A stretch of 11,904 nucleotides of DNA from CAVAWX01 sp963614215 (GTDB taxonomy: Bacteria; Actinomycetota; Coriobacteriia; Coriobacteriales; QAMH01): the NCBI GenBank assembly GCA_963614215.1, contig CAVECB010000040.1:1-11904 (forward strand), given 5' to 3'. Each line of letters begins with the position of its first letter. Position 1 is the stretch's first letter. The position numbers and the translations under genes were made by a program. The notes below the pieces were generated by a model. That model was given only the letters and a program-made list of their open reading frames with translations. It made no database searches and was not told the DNA's origin. This document shows, in pieces, positions 6,381 to 11,904 of this stretch.

Positions 6381-7904
6381 TCAGGAGGCAGGGCGTGCAG
6401 GCCCGGCAAAACGCACGATGTCTTTTTCGGCGAGGGGGTAGTCCTCGATGAAGTCCATGAGCTTTTGCTGGGAGTGGATGTCGAGCTTGCGGTAGATGCT
6501 GTAGATGTGGCTTTTCACCGTATGCGGCGATATGCACAGTTTCTCCTGCAGGTAGGCGGCGTTGCGCCCGCGCGCCAGATACCCCAAGATGTCGGCCTCG
6601 CGCGGCGTGAGCTTGTAGAGCTCTGCCACCGCCATGCACTTGGCAACAAGCACCTGGTCGCCCGAGTAGTCCTGCGTCGCCGCCCGCGGAGCCGTGCCCT
6701 GCTCGAGCTTGTTCATGGCCTCGCGGTCGTGGTGGTGGGCATCGGGCATGAACACCATGAACACCACGACGAGCACGACGGCCATACTCAAGCGCACCGT
6801 GCCGAACGCCTCCGCATGCGGCCCGAAGGTAAATCCCACGAAGGTCGCGATGACCCACCCGACCAAAAAGCCCACGGCGACCAAGACGAGCCTGCACGGC
6901 ACCGTCCGAAACACCGGCGCCTCCCAGGACAGCTTGCTCTTGCGCACTACCAGGGCGTAGTTCACAGACAGCAGCGCCGCCCATGCGGCGATGGCGATGC
7001 CGATGGTGAAGACCTGCACGTCGACGGGTACGAACGGGGTCGCCACGCACGAGAGCACGGTCACGCACAAGATGATGCGCTGGATGATGGTGATGCCCGC
7101 CTCGCGGCCGGCAGAGGCGGCAATGGCGATGGCCGCAGACCCCGGCAGCACAAACAGCAGGCCGGCGACGAGCACCCAGCCGCCGTTGTTGAACAGGTAG
7201 ACGAAGCACAGCCCGAACACGACGCCAAACACTGCGAACACCGGACCTATCTCCTTGGAAAACTCCCAGCTCTGCCTGCCCGTCTCCACGAAGGGCGCAT
7301 GGTCGTTGAGCGGCGCTTTGCCCGAGCAGAACTTGAGGAGCACGGTACAGCCAACGCCGTAGAGGGCCGCCATCGCCGTCTGGGCGGCAAGCGGCATGAG
7401 CATGATGAGCGCCATGAGCGCGGCGCCGGCAAACAACGAGAAGCTTGCGAAGCGGTATTCGCCCCCGTCCGTCGAGCGACTCATGACGTCGAGCCACAGT
7501 ACCGTGAGGACGCCGCCGTCCACACCCGTGGCGAAATTGACGGCCCACAGCAGCTGCATGGGCACATCCCCAAAGCACACGATCAGCACGCAGGCGGCAG
7601 GCAAAAGCAAAGAACATACGCCGCAAGCGGCGACCACAGGCAGCTTGAAGGGGTTGAAGGCGGCCCGGCGCCCCAGGAAATGCATCAGGAGGTAGCCCGC
7701 GACGACTCCAGCAAAGACAAAGGATTGCGTGAGGTTGCGCCAGCCGAAGTCCATGTCTTGGAGCACGGCCGCGAACAGCCAGTAGAAACACGAAAACATC
7801 CATGCAAAGAACAGCGAGAAGCCCAGTATGCCCACAAGCTCGACCGCTTCGAGTCCGGGCGTTTTGGCGCACGTGTCCCGCGCACCAGCGGCAGGCTGTG
7901 CCAT
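6381..7904 (-). CDS. LuxR-type transcriptional regulator with about 12 membrane helices
   Basis: A 507-residue protein. About twelve hydrophobic helices fill residues 20-385, beginning with VGILGFSLFFAWMF and ending with VVLVVVFMVFMP. A hydrophilic His-rich linker (DAHHHDREAMNKLEQ) follows, then a C-terminal LuxR/GerE helix-turn-helix (about 432-491) with LTPREADILGYLARG, ISPHTVKSHIYSIYRKL and the expected recognition-helix Thr-Val-Lys-Ser-His. There is no receiver or autoinducer domain, so the membrane part is the presumed sensor. The start at 7904 has GAGAGGGG 6 nt upstream; a Met at 7991 would fall within a few bases of the predicted transcription start and is disfavoured. This architecture is the large Eggerthella regulator family that controls catechol dehydroxylase genes. 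It lies directly upstream of cassette 1 in the same direction, has its own promoter and is isolated from cassette 2 by a strong terminator. Activation of cassette 1 is likely but inferred. Confidence 0.93.
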   Translation of the reverse strand: MAQPAAGARDTCAKTPGLEAVELVGILGFSLFFAWMFSCFYWLFAAVLQDMDFGWRNLTQSFVFAGVVAGYLLMHFLGRRAAFNPFKLPVVAACGVCSLLLPAACVLIVCFGDVPMQLLWAVNFATGVDGGVLTVLWLDVMSRSTDGGEYRFASFSLFAGAALMALIMLMPLAAQTAMAALYGVGCTVLLKFCSGKAPLNDHAPFVETGRQSWEFSKEIGPVFAVFGVVFGLCFVYLFNNGGWVLVAGLLFVLPGSAAIAIAASAGREAGITIIQRIILCVTVLSCVATPFVPVDVQVFTIGIAIAAWAALLSVNYALVVRKSKLSWEAPVFRTVPCRLVLVAVGFLVGWVIATFVGFTFGPHAEAFGTVRLSMAVVLVVVFMVFMPDAHHHDREAMNKLEQGTAPRAATQDYSGDQVLVAKCMAVAELYKLTPREADILGYLARGRNAAYLQEKLCISPHTVKSHIYSIYRKLDIHSQQKLMDFIEDYPLAEKDIVRFAGPARPAS

Positions 7905-7952
7905 GTCGATCCCCTCTCTCGGCCCTTCCCGCAGGCCGGCGCAGCCACGACA

Positions 7953-7965
7953 CCCGATTTTCGGG
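7953..7965. other. Short hairpin in the LuxR leader
   Basis: CCCGA (7953-7957) and TCGGG (7961-7965) form a 5-bp stem with a 3-nt loop within the predicted leader of about 94 nt of the LuxR mRNA, roughly 50 nt before its start codon. No riboswitch fold is recognised. Confidence 0.25.
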
Positions 7966-8004
7966 CGAAGACACCGCAGCTGCAGATTCATGCGAACCTC
8001 TTCC

Positions 8005-8013
8005 ATTGTAGCA
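8005..8013 (-). promoter_or_regulatory. Extended -10 promoter of the LuxR gene
   Basis: The minus strand reads TGCTACAAT: a good -10 hexamer TACAAT (plus 8005-8010) with the TGn extension. No -35 like TTGACA is seen 17 bp upstream. The predicted transcription start near 7998 gives a leader of about 94 nt before the start at 7904. TTGCCT (minus strand, plus 8018-8023) lies 7 bp upstream of the -10 and matches six bases of the arm of the dyad at 6145-6169, so autoregulation is possible. Confidence 0.55.
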
Positions 8014-8054
8014 AGCGAGGCAATTTGAGACGCGCACGCGCATTCGCCTGAAGC

Positions 8055-8095
8055 AAAAATAAAAGGGCCGCCGCCACGGACAGGCGACGACCCTT
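8055..8095 (-). terminator. Strong intrinsic terminator of cassette 2
   Basis: On the minus strand, 32 nt after the MFS stop, a 13-bp stem (arms 8083-8095 and 8063-8075, starting AAGGG and ending CCCTT, with two G-T wobbles) closes a 7-nt loop. It runs straight into TTTATTTTT (8055-8063). This is a textbook rho-independent terminator. It separates cassette 2 from the LuxR gene. Confidence 0.9.
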
Positions 8096-8127
8096 CGCGA
8101 TTCCAAAGCGCGAGTTTTTGCCTTGGG

Positions 8128-9624
8128 CTATTTCTCCGCACCCTCAGACGACGCCTCAGCACCAGGCTTGGCCTCGGGCTTGGCTGCCGGCTTGCCCTCG
8201 CCAGGCTTCACAGCGCCCTTTTTGCCGGGCTTCACGCCCAAACTCAAGAGGCAGCCGATGACGCCCACGGGCACGAGCGCCCAAAACGCCAGCCAGGGGT
8301 CGACCATGATGCCGCCCGTGGCAAGCGCCTCTTGGACCGCCTGGCCGATGGCCGCGCCGAAATCGGCCGCCGACCCTCCTGCCGCGAGCACCGCCTGCTT
8401 GGCCTGGATGGCAACGTTGGAAGCCGCGGTCAGTCCCTCGTTGAAAGGCGCGAGCACGTAGCTCGTGGCGATCTGGCCGGCGTACTGACCCAAGGTCAGA
8501 AGCGACAGGCCGAAGGCCACCGCCGTCTGCCCGCCCTTGAACACGAAGGTGGGGACCAGCGGACGGCAGCACGCGTTCAACATCATGTTGCCGATGCAGA
8601 AGAAGATCACGTAGGGGATGAAGAACTCGGCCTTGAAAGACAGCGCGCAGCATATCGTCAGGCCGACGATGCCGGCAACGACGCAGAGGTACTTTTTGTT
8701 CTTGGGCGTCTTGTCCAAAATGATGCCGCCGATGGGCGCGAGCGCGCCGCATGCGCAGATCAGGCCACCAATCACGCCGGCGGTGGTGGCATCCCAGCCA
8801 AAGCCGCCCAGCGCAAGCGGGGTCTGCAGCCAGGTCTTCAGGTACTGCGAGAACGCATAGTTCATGTAGTTGAAGATTGCGAACATGATGATCAGGCACC
8901 ACAGCTGGCGGCTCTTGAAGAACTTGAGCACGGCCTTGAGGGGTTTACGCTCGGGAGAGACCTGGCTGCGCTCGTCTTCACGCGGCCCGCGGAACACCAC
9001 GGCAAAGATTACGCAGCACACCACAATCAGGCCGCCCCACACCAGCTGGAGCGTGCCGACGTTTTGGCCGACGGCGTTGTAGAGGCCGTCGTTGACGAAG
9101 TTCGAGCAAAAGATGCCCACCGGCGCCCAGATCGACCAAATGGCCATAGCGCGGCCGCGTGTGGCGTCGGGAAACCAAATCGAGATGCAAGTAGGTCCTG
9201 CCACGATGGTGGTGGCTAGGCCGACACCCAAGATGAAGCGCCCGACCAGAAAAGCAGTGAAACTGCTGCCCACGGTGAGCGCCGAGAGCAGTGTGCCCGC
9301 AAACGAGATGGTCAGGCCGATGATGGTCGTCATCTTGGCGCCAAACTTGCGCACAAGGATGGTGGTGGGCAGCGCCATGATCAAAGCGCCGACCGGCACC
9401 AGACCCATGACGTTGGAGAGCAACGAGAAGTTGGACGGGTCGGAAAACAACGGATTGTTCGCGGACAGCCAGCTCTTGAAAACGGGAAAGGTCAGGCCGG
9501 GAAGCCACATCCAGGAAAAGACGATGCTCACCGCGGCCAGAAGCGAGACCGCCAGACAGGCCCAGGCATACGACGGGGTCTTGACCTCCGGTTTCACGGC
9601 TGCGTCAGCATTTGGATTTGCCAT
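8128..9624 (-). CDS. MFS transporter with Lys/Pro/Ala-rich tail, cassette 2
   Basis: A 498-residue twelve-helix major facilitator protein, paralogous to the cassette 1 carrier but longer. Motif-like loops include LVRKFGAKM (90-98) and LDKTPKNKKY (303-312). Two additions account for the length: a hydrophilic, Ala/Gly-rich segment at about 393-443 between the last two membrane helices, and a low-complexity C-terminal tail (463-498) built of KPG/KPA/KPE units and ending acidic. The tail should be cytoplasmic in a twelve-helix topology. The start at 9624 has GTGAGGTG about 6 nt upstream. It is the last gene of cassette 2, 114 bp after the amidohydrolase gene, and is followed by a strong terminator. 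It probably carries the substrate or product of the cassette 2 molybdenum enzyme and amidohydrolase. The solute is unknown. Confidence 0.9.
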   Translation of the reverse strand: MANPNADAAVKPEVKTPSYAWACLAVSLLAAVSIVFSWMWLPGLTFPVFKSWLSANNPLFSDPSNFSLLSNVMGLVPVGALIMALPTTILVRKFGAKMTTIIGLTISFAGTLLSALTVGSSFTAFLVGRFILGVGLATTIVAGPTCISIWFPDATRGRAMAIWSIWAPVGIFCSNFVNDGLYNAVGQNVGTLQLVWGGLIVVCCVIFAVVFRGPREDERSQVSPERKPLKAVLKFFKSRQLWCLIIMFAIFNYMNYAFSQYLKTWLQTPLALGGFGWDATTAGVIGGLICACGALAPIGGIILDKTPKNKKYLCVVAGIVGLTICCALSFKAEFFIPYVIFFCIGNMMLNACCRPLVPTFVFKGGQTAVAFGLSLLTLGQYAGQIATSYVLAPFNEGLTAASNVAIQAKQAVLAAGGSAADFGAAIGQAVQEALATGGIMVDPWLAFWALVPVGVIGCLLSLGVKPGKKGAVKPGEGKPAAKPEAKPGAEASSEGAEK

Positions 9625-9671
9625 GAGAACACCTCACGTAATCTACGTGGGGCCGCCTCCCTCCTCGCAGG

Positions 9672-9717
9672 CTGCGACCCCGCAGCGCCGTCCGAAAAAG
9701 CCGAGTCCGGACGGCGC
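9672..9717 (-). other. Tandem intercistronic hairpins between amidohydrolase and MFS genes
   Basis: A perfect 10-bp stem (GCGCCGTCCG, 9685-9694, with 9708-9717; 13-nt loop) is followed in transcription by CTGCG/CGCAG (9672-9676 and 9681-9685; 4-nt loop), sharing one base. There is no T-run after either stem, so termination is unlikely to be efficient. mRNA stabilisation, processing or attenuation between the two cistrons is a better reading. Confidence 0.55.
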
Positions 9718-9738
9718 AAAGCCAATAGGACGAACCTT

Positions 9739-10791
9739 TTACAGGTTGAAAATCTTCGCCGCGTTGCCGCCCTTGATCGCGGCCTTGTCCGCATCCGAAA
9801 TCTCGAGCTCGTCGATGCTCGCGACGGAGCGCTGCATCCACTCGTAGAAGACGGGAAACGACGAACCCAGCAGCAGATGGTCGGCGCCGCACACCTTCAC
9901 CGCGCACTCCAGCTGCGCCTTACCCCAGCTCATGGGATGCGTCATGTCGAAGTAGATGTTGTTTTGCAGGTAGCGCTCGTAGGCCTCGGCGTCGACGTTG
10001 GTGGCCAGACGGTTCATCGCCTCGTTTTTCTTGGTCTTGTGCGGGGCCAAGATATTGGACAGGCCAAACCAGTTGCCGCCAAACATCGTGTGGATGAACT
10101 TCAGGTTGGGGAACTCGTCGAACATACCGGAGTAGATCTCGCGGCCGACGGCGGCAGCCTGGGCATGGATGCGGCCCAGCTCGCGGCGCAAGACGGTGTA
10201 CTCGTCGAAGTTGCCGTAGGCGTTTTGGCCGGGCGTGTGGTGGATGACGGCGGGGATCTTCTTGTCGTTTAGAATCTTCAGGTAGGGCTTAAAGATCTCG
10301 TCGTCGAGGAACTTGTCGCCGTAGCAGCAGGCGAACTGCACGCCCACGGCGCCCATGTCGATGCAGCGCTCAAGCTCGGCGATGTCTTCCTTGCGGCCCC
10401 AGGGCGGCAGCACGGCGTTGAACTTCAGGCGCCCCTCGGACTGGCGCATCATCTCGGCGGCCTGGTCGTTGACGACCTTGCAGGTGTCGAGCTGCAGCCA
10501 CTCCTGCCACACCGGCATGCGCAAAAGCGCCACGTCGACGCCGGCCTCGTCCATGGCATTAAGTTTGGCCTCAAGGGTGTAGTCGCCCTCGACGTAGTTC
10601 AAGATCTGCTTGCCTTCGGGGTACTCGAGGATCATCTGGCGCTTCTTGCCATCAGGCGTCTCGCCCAGATAGGCCTTCATGCCGAAGGTGAACGGCGCGG
10701 AGTACAGAAAGCCGTTCAACACCTCCTCGTCGGTGAAGAGGTTGGTGGGCAGCATATGCATGTTGATGTCGATAACACGGGTTTCAGCCAT
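9739..10791 (-). CDS. Amidohydrolase-2 family protein (decarboxylase-like) with altered metal site, cassette 2
   Basis: A 350-residue TIM-barrel protein of the amidohydrolase_2/ACMSD-like family. Visible landmarks are the N-terminal strand VIDINMHM (6-13), VIHHTP (182-187), FIHTMFGGN (232-240), LLLGSSFP (306-313) and the terminal GGNAAKIFNL. Family members hydrolyse or non-oxidatively decarboxylate aromatic acids such as ACMS or gamma-resorcylate, using a divalent metal held by an HxH or ExH motif, a His and a late Asp. Here the first position is Asn10 (NMH), and the usual Asp of GTDYP is Ser311. His12, His184/185 and His234 remain. The metal site is therefore weakened or different. The start at 10791 has AAGGAGG 8 nt upstream. 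Its place between the Fe-S and MFS genes suggests a step before or after the molybdenum enzyme, perhaps decarboxylation, or a non-catalytic role. No signal peptide. Confidence 0.88.
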   Translation of the reverse strand: MAETRVIDINMHMLPTNLFTDEEVLNGFLYSAPFTFGMKAYLGETPDGKKRQMILEYPEGKQILNYVEGDYTLEAKLNAMDEAGVDVALLRMPVWQEWLQLDTCKVVNDQAAEMMRQSEGRLKFNAVLPPWGRKEDIAELERCIDMGAVGVQFACCYGDKFLDDEIFKPYLKILNDKKIPAVIHHTPGQNAYGNFDEYTVLRRELGRIHAQAAAVGREIYSGMFDEFPNLKFIHTMFGGNWFGLSNILAPHKTKKNEAMNRLATNVDAEAYERYLQNNIYFDMTHPMSWGKAQLECAVKVCGADHLLLGSSFPVFYEWMQRSVASIDELEISDADKAAIKGGNAAKIFNL

Positions 10792-10837
10792 TGCGAAAAC
10801 CTCCTTGTAATAGTGGTGGTGTGTGATGTGTTCCTCT

Positions 10838-10897
10838 GCCGCGCTTTTCGCGGCAAGGCGCGGCGCGGAGCCGTCCTGAGGGATGGACAGCCCCGCG
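10838..10897 (-). other. Tandem intercistronic hairpins before the amidohydrolase gene
   Basis: In the 129-bp gap after the 63-residue gene, a 13-bp stem (arms 10885-10897 and 10864-10876, two G-T wobbles, 8-nt loop) is followed in transcription by a 6-bp stem GCCGCG/CGCGGC (10849-10854 and 10838-10843, 5-nt loop). Neither is followed by a T-run. The amidohydrolase ribosome binding site lies about 40 nt further on. They may stabilise or process the mRNA. Confidence 0.55.
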
Positions 10898-10920
10898 TCG
10901 CCGTTGATGCCGGGCACGTG

Positions 10921-11112
10921 CTAGGACTGGTAAATGGGAGTGACCTCGCCGCGAGCCATCTTCTTCATGTTCTCGCCGCAGCGAACCTTCCAGTCGACGC
11001 GGCCGTTCTCGCGGGCCCAGCCGGGGACCTCGCGGGAGAACTCGTGGCCGGCGTGGACATCGACGTGCATCAACTTCTCTGCCACGTCGTACCCAAAGCT
11101 GTCGTCTACCAT
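10921..11112 (-). CDS. Unknown 63-residue protein, cassette 2
   Basis: I do not recognise this family. It is a small soluble protein with no membrane helix or signal. It has a His-containing stretch (LMHVDVHAGHEFSR, about 14-27), a single Cys (VRCGEN) and a basic C-terminal part (ENMKKMARGEV). AGGAGG lies 8 nt before the start at 11112, and a second AAGGAG touches the ATG. Codon choice is GC-rich at third positions like the neighbours, which supports real coding. It follows the Fe-S gene by 63 bp and precedes the amidohydrolase by 129 bp. It occupies the same operon slot as the unrelated 178-residue protein of cassette 1. It could be a small subunit of the molybdenum enzyme or a partner of the amidohydrolase. 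No function is claimed. Confidence 0.75.
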   Translation of the reverse strand: MVDDSFGYDVAEKLMHVDVHAGHEFSREVPGWARENGRVDWKVRCGENMKKMARGEVTPIYQS

Positions 11113-11154
11113 CTCCTTGCCCTCCTTTCTGAAAACCTTGCGCCTGCTAATCCA

Positions 11155-11174
11155 TCGAAGCCACGGGGCTTCGA
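11155..11174 (-). other. Hairpin directly after the cassette 2 Fe-S gene
   Basis: TCGAAGCC (11155-11162) and GGCTTCGA (11167-11174) are perfect 8-bp arms around a 4-nt loop, beginning two bases after the Fe-S stop codon on the minus strand. There is no T-run, so it is probably not a full terminator. It may protect the upstream mRNA from 3' exonucleases or lower expression of the downstream genes. Confidence 0.55.
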
Positions 11175-11175
11175 G

Positions 11176-11520
11176 CTAGGCCTGCTGTAGGGGAATGAGA
11201 ATCTGCCCCGGTGCGTCGATTTTGGCCGCAAGTTCGGAGATGTCGCCTGCCGTGAGGCATTGCGCCTGGCAGTGCTGCACGCACGAGGGCAGCTTGCCCT
11301 TCGCCGTGCGGGACTCGCACAAATCGCACCAGCGGGTGAACTGGGGGATGAAGTCGAGCTGCCAGTCCTTCTTGCCCTCCGTAATCTGAAACGGGCCGAG
11401 TTTTGCGATGGTGATGCCGAACTGCTTTTCCGTGTAGCCTTTCTCCTGCTGGCAGGCCACGACGCATGCCTCGCAACCGGTGCAGTAGTTCACGTCGGCA
11501 AGTATTCCCTTGATAGCCAT
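11176..11520 (-). CDS. Small 4Fe-4S electron-transfer subunit, cassette 2
   Basis: A 114-residue DmsB-like ferredoxin with the same nine-Cys plan as its cassette 1 paralogue: C13-x2-C16-x2-C19-x3-C23, then C65-x2-C68, C80-x3-C84 and C88. Shared phrases are YCTGC at the N-terminus, WCDLC/LCDLC, and HCQAQC/HCQAKC. Two [4Fe-4S] clusters are expected. The Pro that usually follows the last Cys of such motifs is Gln in both proteins. No export signal or membrane helix is present, so the protein should be cytoplasmic. AAAGGAGAGG lies just upstream of the start at 11520. The gene follows the catalytic subunit by 30 bp. It presumably delivers electrons to that subunit; the upstream donor is unknown. 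Confidence 0.93.
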   Translation of the reverse strand: MAIKGILADVNYCTGCEACVVACQQEKGYTEKQFGITIAKLGPFQITEGKKDWQLDFIPQFTRWCDLCESRTAKGKLPSCVQHCQAQCLTAGDISELAAKIDAPGQILIPLQQA

Positions 11521-11550
11521 CTCGCCTCTCCTTTCTCGTTTAAAGGCGCC

Positions 11551-11904
11551 TCAGGCCTTGTAGATCTTGCACATCATGGCCTTGTAGTTGGACCCGAACC
11601 CAGACACGCCCGCATCGAAGGGGACGAGGTTGTTGATGTTGGATTCGAAGGTGCCGAACAGGCCTTTTTTCTCGTCTTGCGTGTTCTCCTCGGCCTGGTC
11701 TTTGCGCTCGGGGAACCACCAGCCGTGGTCGCATTGCATGACGCGGGGGTCGTAGCTGGGGTCGAAGGCGGCCTTGTACTTGCATTTGCCGTGCTTGTTT
11801 TCCAGCCACATCCAGTCGCCTTCGGCGATGCCGTGCTTGGCCGCGGTGTCCGGGTGCAGCTTGCACAGAGGATCGGGATGCAGAGTGCGCAGTTTGGCCA
11901 CCTG
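11551..11904 (-). CDS. Molybdopterin oxidoreductase, C-terminal 117 residues, cassette 2
   Basis: The frame is open to the window edge, so most of the gene lies outside. The visible part is the C-terminal MGD-binding domain. It aligns with the end of the cassette 1 enzyme: LHPDPLCKLHPDTAAKHGI against LTPDPWVQIHPRDAAKHNI, and both share GDW, HGWWFPE, SNIN, GFG and CKIY. The two enzymes are therefore paralogues of the same DMSO reductase subfamily, though clearly diverged. It is shorter at the C-terminus (ends CKIYKA). The catalytic region, any Tat signal and the Fe-S motif cannot be seen. A catechol-dehydroxylase-like reductive role is inferred from the paralogue and the Fe-S/MFS context. Confidence 0.9.
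   Translation of the reverse strand, partial: QVAKLRTLHPDPLCKLHPDTAAKHGIAEGDWMWLENKHGKCKYKAAFDPSYDPRVMQCDHGWWFPERKDQAEENTQDEKKGLFGTFESNINNLVPFDAGVSGFGSNYKAMMCKIYKA

Noticed and set aside
5880..8051. A 723-codon open frame on the plus strand spanning the intergenic region and the LuxR gene
   Set aside because: The translation is rich in His, Arg, Asp and Glu without domain signals, and it crosses a real promoter and terminator region of the opposite strand.
7905..8162. Longer LuxR start sites at 8162 or 7991
   Set aside because: The frame from 8162 runs through the terminator. The Met at 7991 would lie a few bases after the predicted transcription start, whereas 7904 has a well-spaced ribosome binding site.
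9685..9717. The 10-bp hairpin after the amidohydrolase gene as an intrinsic terminator
   Set aside because: The T-run is inside the loop, not after the stem, and an MFS gene of the same cassette follows, so it is listed as an intercistronic hairpin.
10792..10917. Amidohydrolase start at 10917
   Set aside because: The extension covers two RNA hairpins, has no ribosome binding site, and adds residues before the natural first beta strand of the barrel. The Met at 10791 has AAGGAGG 8 nt upstream.
1..11904. tRNA, rRNA, CRISPR array, transposon or prophage
   Set aside because: No cloverleaf, rRNA-like segment, regularly spaced repeats, transposase, integrase or terminal inverted repeats were seen on either strand.

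Overview
This is a GC-rich chromosomal segment of an anaerobic gut actinobacterium, most likely of the family Eggerthellaceae (Eggerthella, Gordonibacter or a relative). The assignment rests on gene content: molybdopterin oxidoreductases paired with very small Fe-S subunits and MFS carriers, plus a LuxR-type regulator carrying about twelve membrane helices. This is the gene style known from the catechol dehydroxylase loci of Eggerthella lenta. No species can be fixed from sequence alone.

Layout. At the left end, the 3' part of a type IIA topoisomerase A subunit lies on the plus strand (2-1285). Every other gene is on the minus strand. Cassette 2 is transcribed first and enters from the right edge: the C-terminal end of a molybdopterin oxidoreductase (11904-11551), a 9-Cys Fe-S subunit (11520-11176), an unknown 63-residue protein (11112-10921), an amidohydrolase-2 family protein (10791-9739) and an MFS carrier (9624-8128). 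It ends at a strong intrinsic terminator (8095-8055). A membrane-embedded LuxR regulator (7904-6381) follows with its own promoter. Then comes a 319-bp non-coding leader with a near-perfect 25-bp dyad, and cassette 1: a full molybdopterin oxidoreductase (6061-3668), an overlapping Fe-S subunit (3668-3309), an unknown 178-residue protein (3262-2726) and a second MFS carrier (2614-1334), which converges on the topoisomerase gene.

Working model (inference). Each cassette imports a small organic substrate, probably a phenol or other plant- or host-derived aromatic, through its MFS carrier. A cytoplasmic molybdenum enzyme then reduces or dehydroxylates it, with electrons supplied through the two-cluster Fe-S subunit. 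The LuxR regulator may sense the substrate through its membrane domain and switch on cassette 1, possibly via the dyad. Cassette 2 adds an amidohydrolase/decarboxylase-like protein whose usual metal-binding first His and Asp are replaced by Asn and Ser. Together with the two unknown small proteins, this is the most novel part of the window. Substrates cannot be read from the sequence.

No tRNA, rRNA, CRISPR array, insertion sequence or prophage signature was seen.
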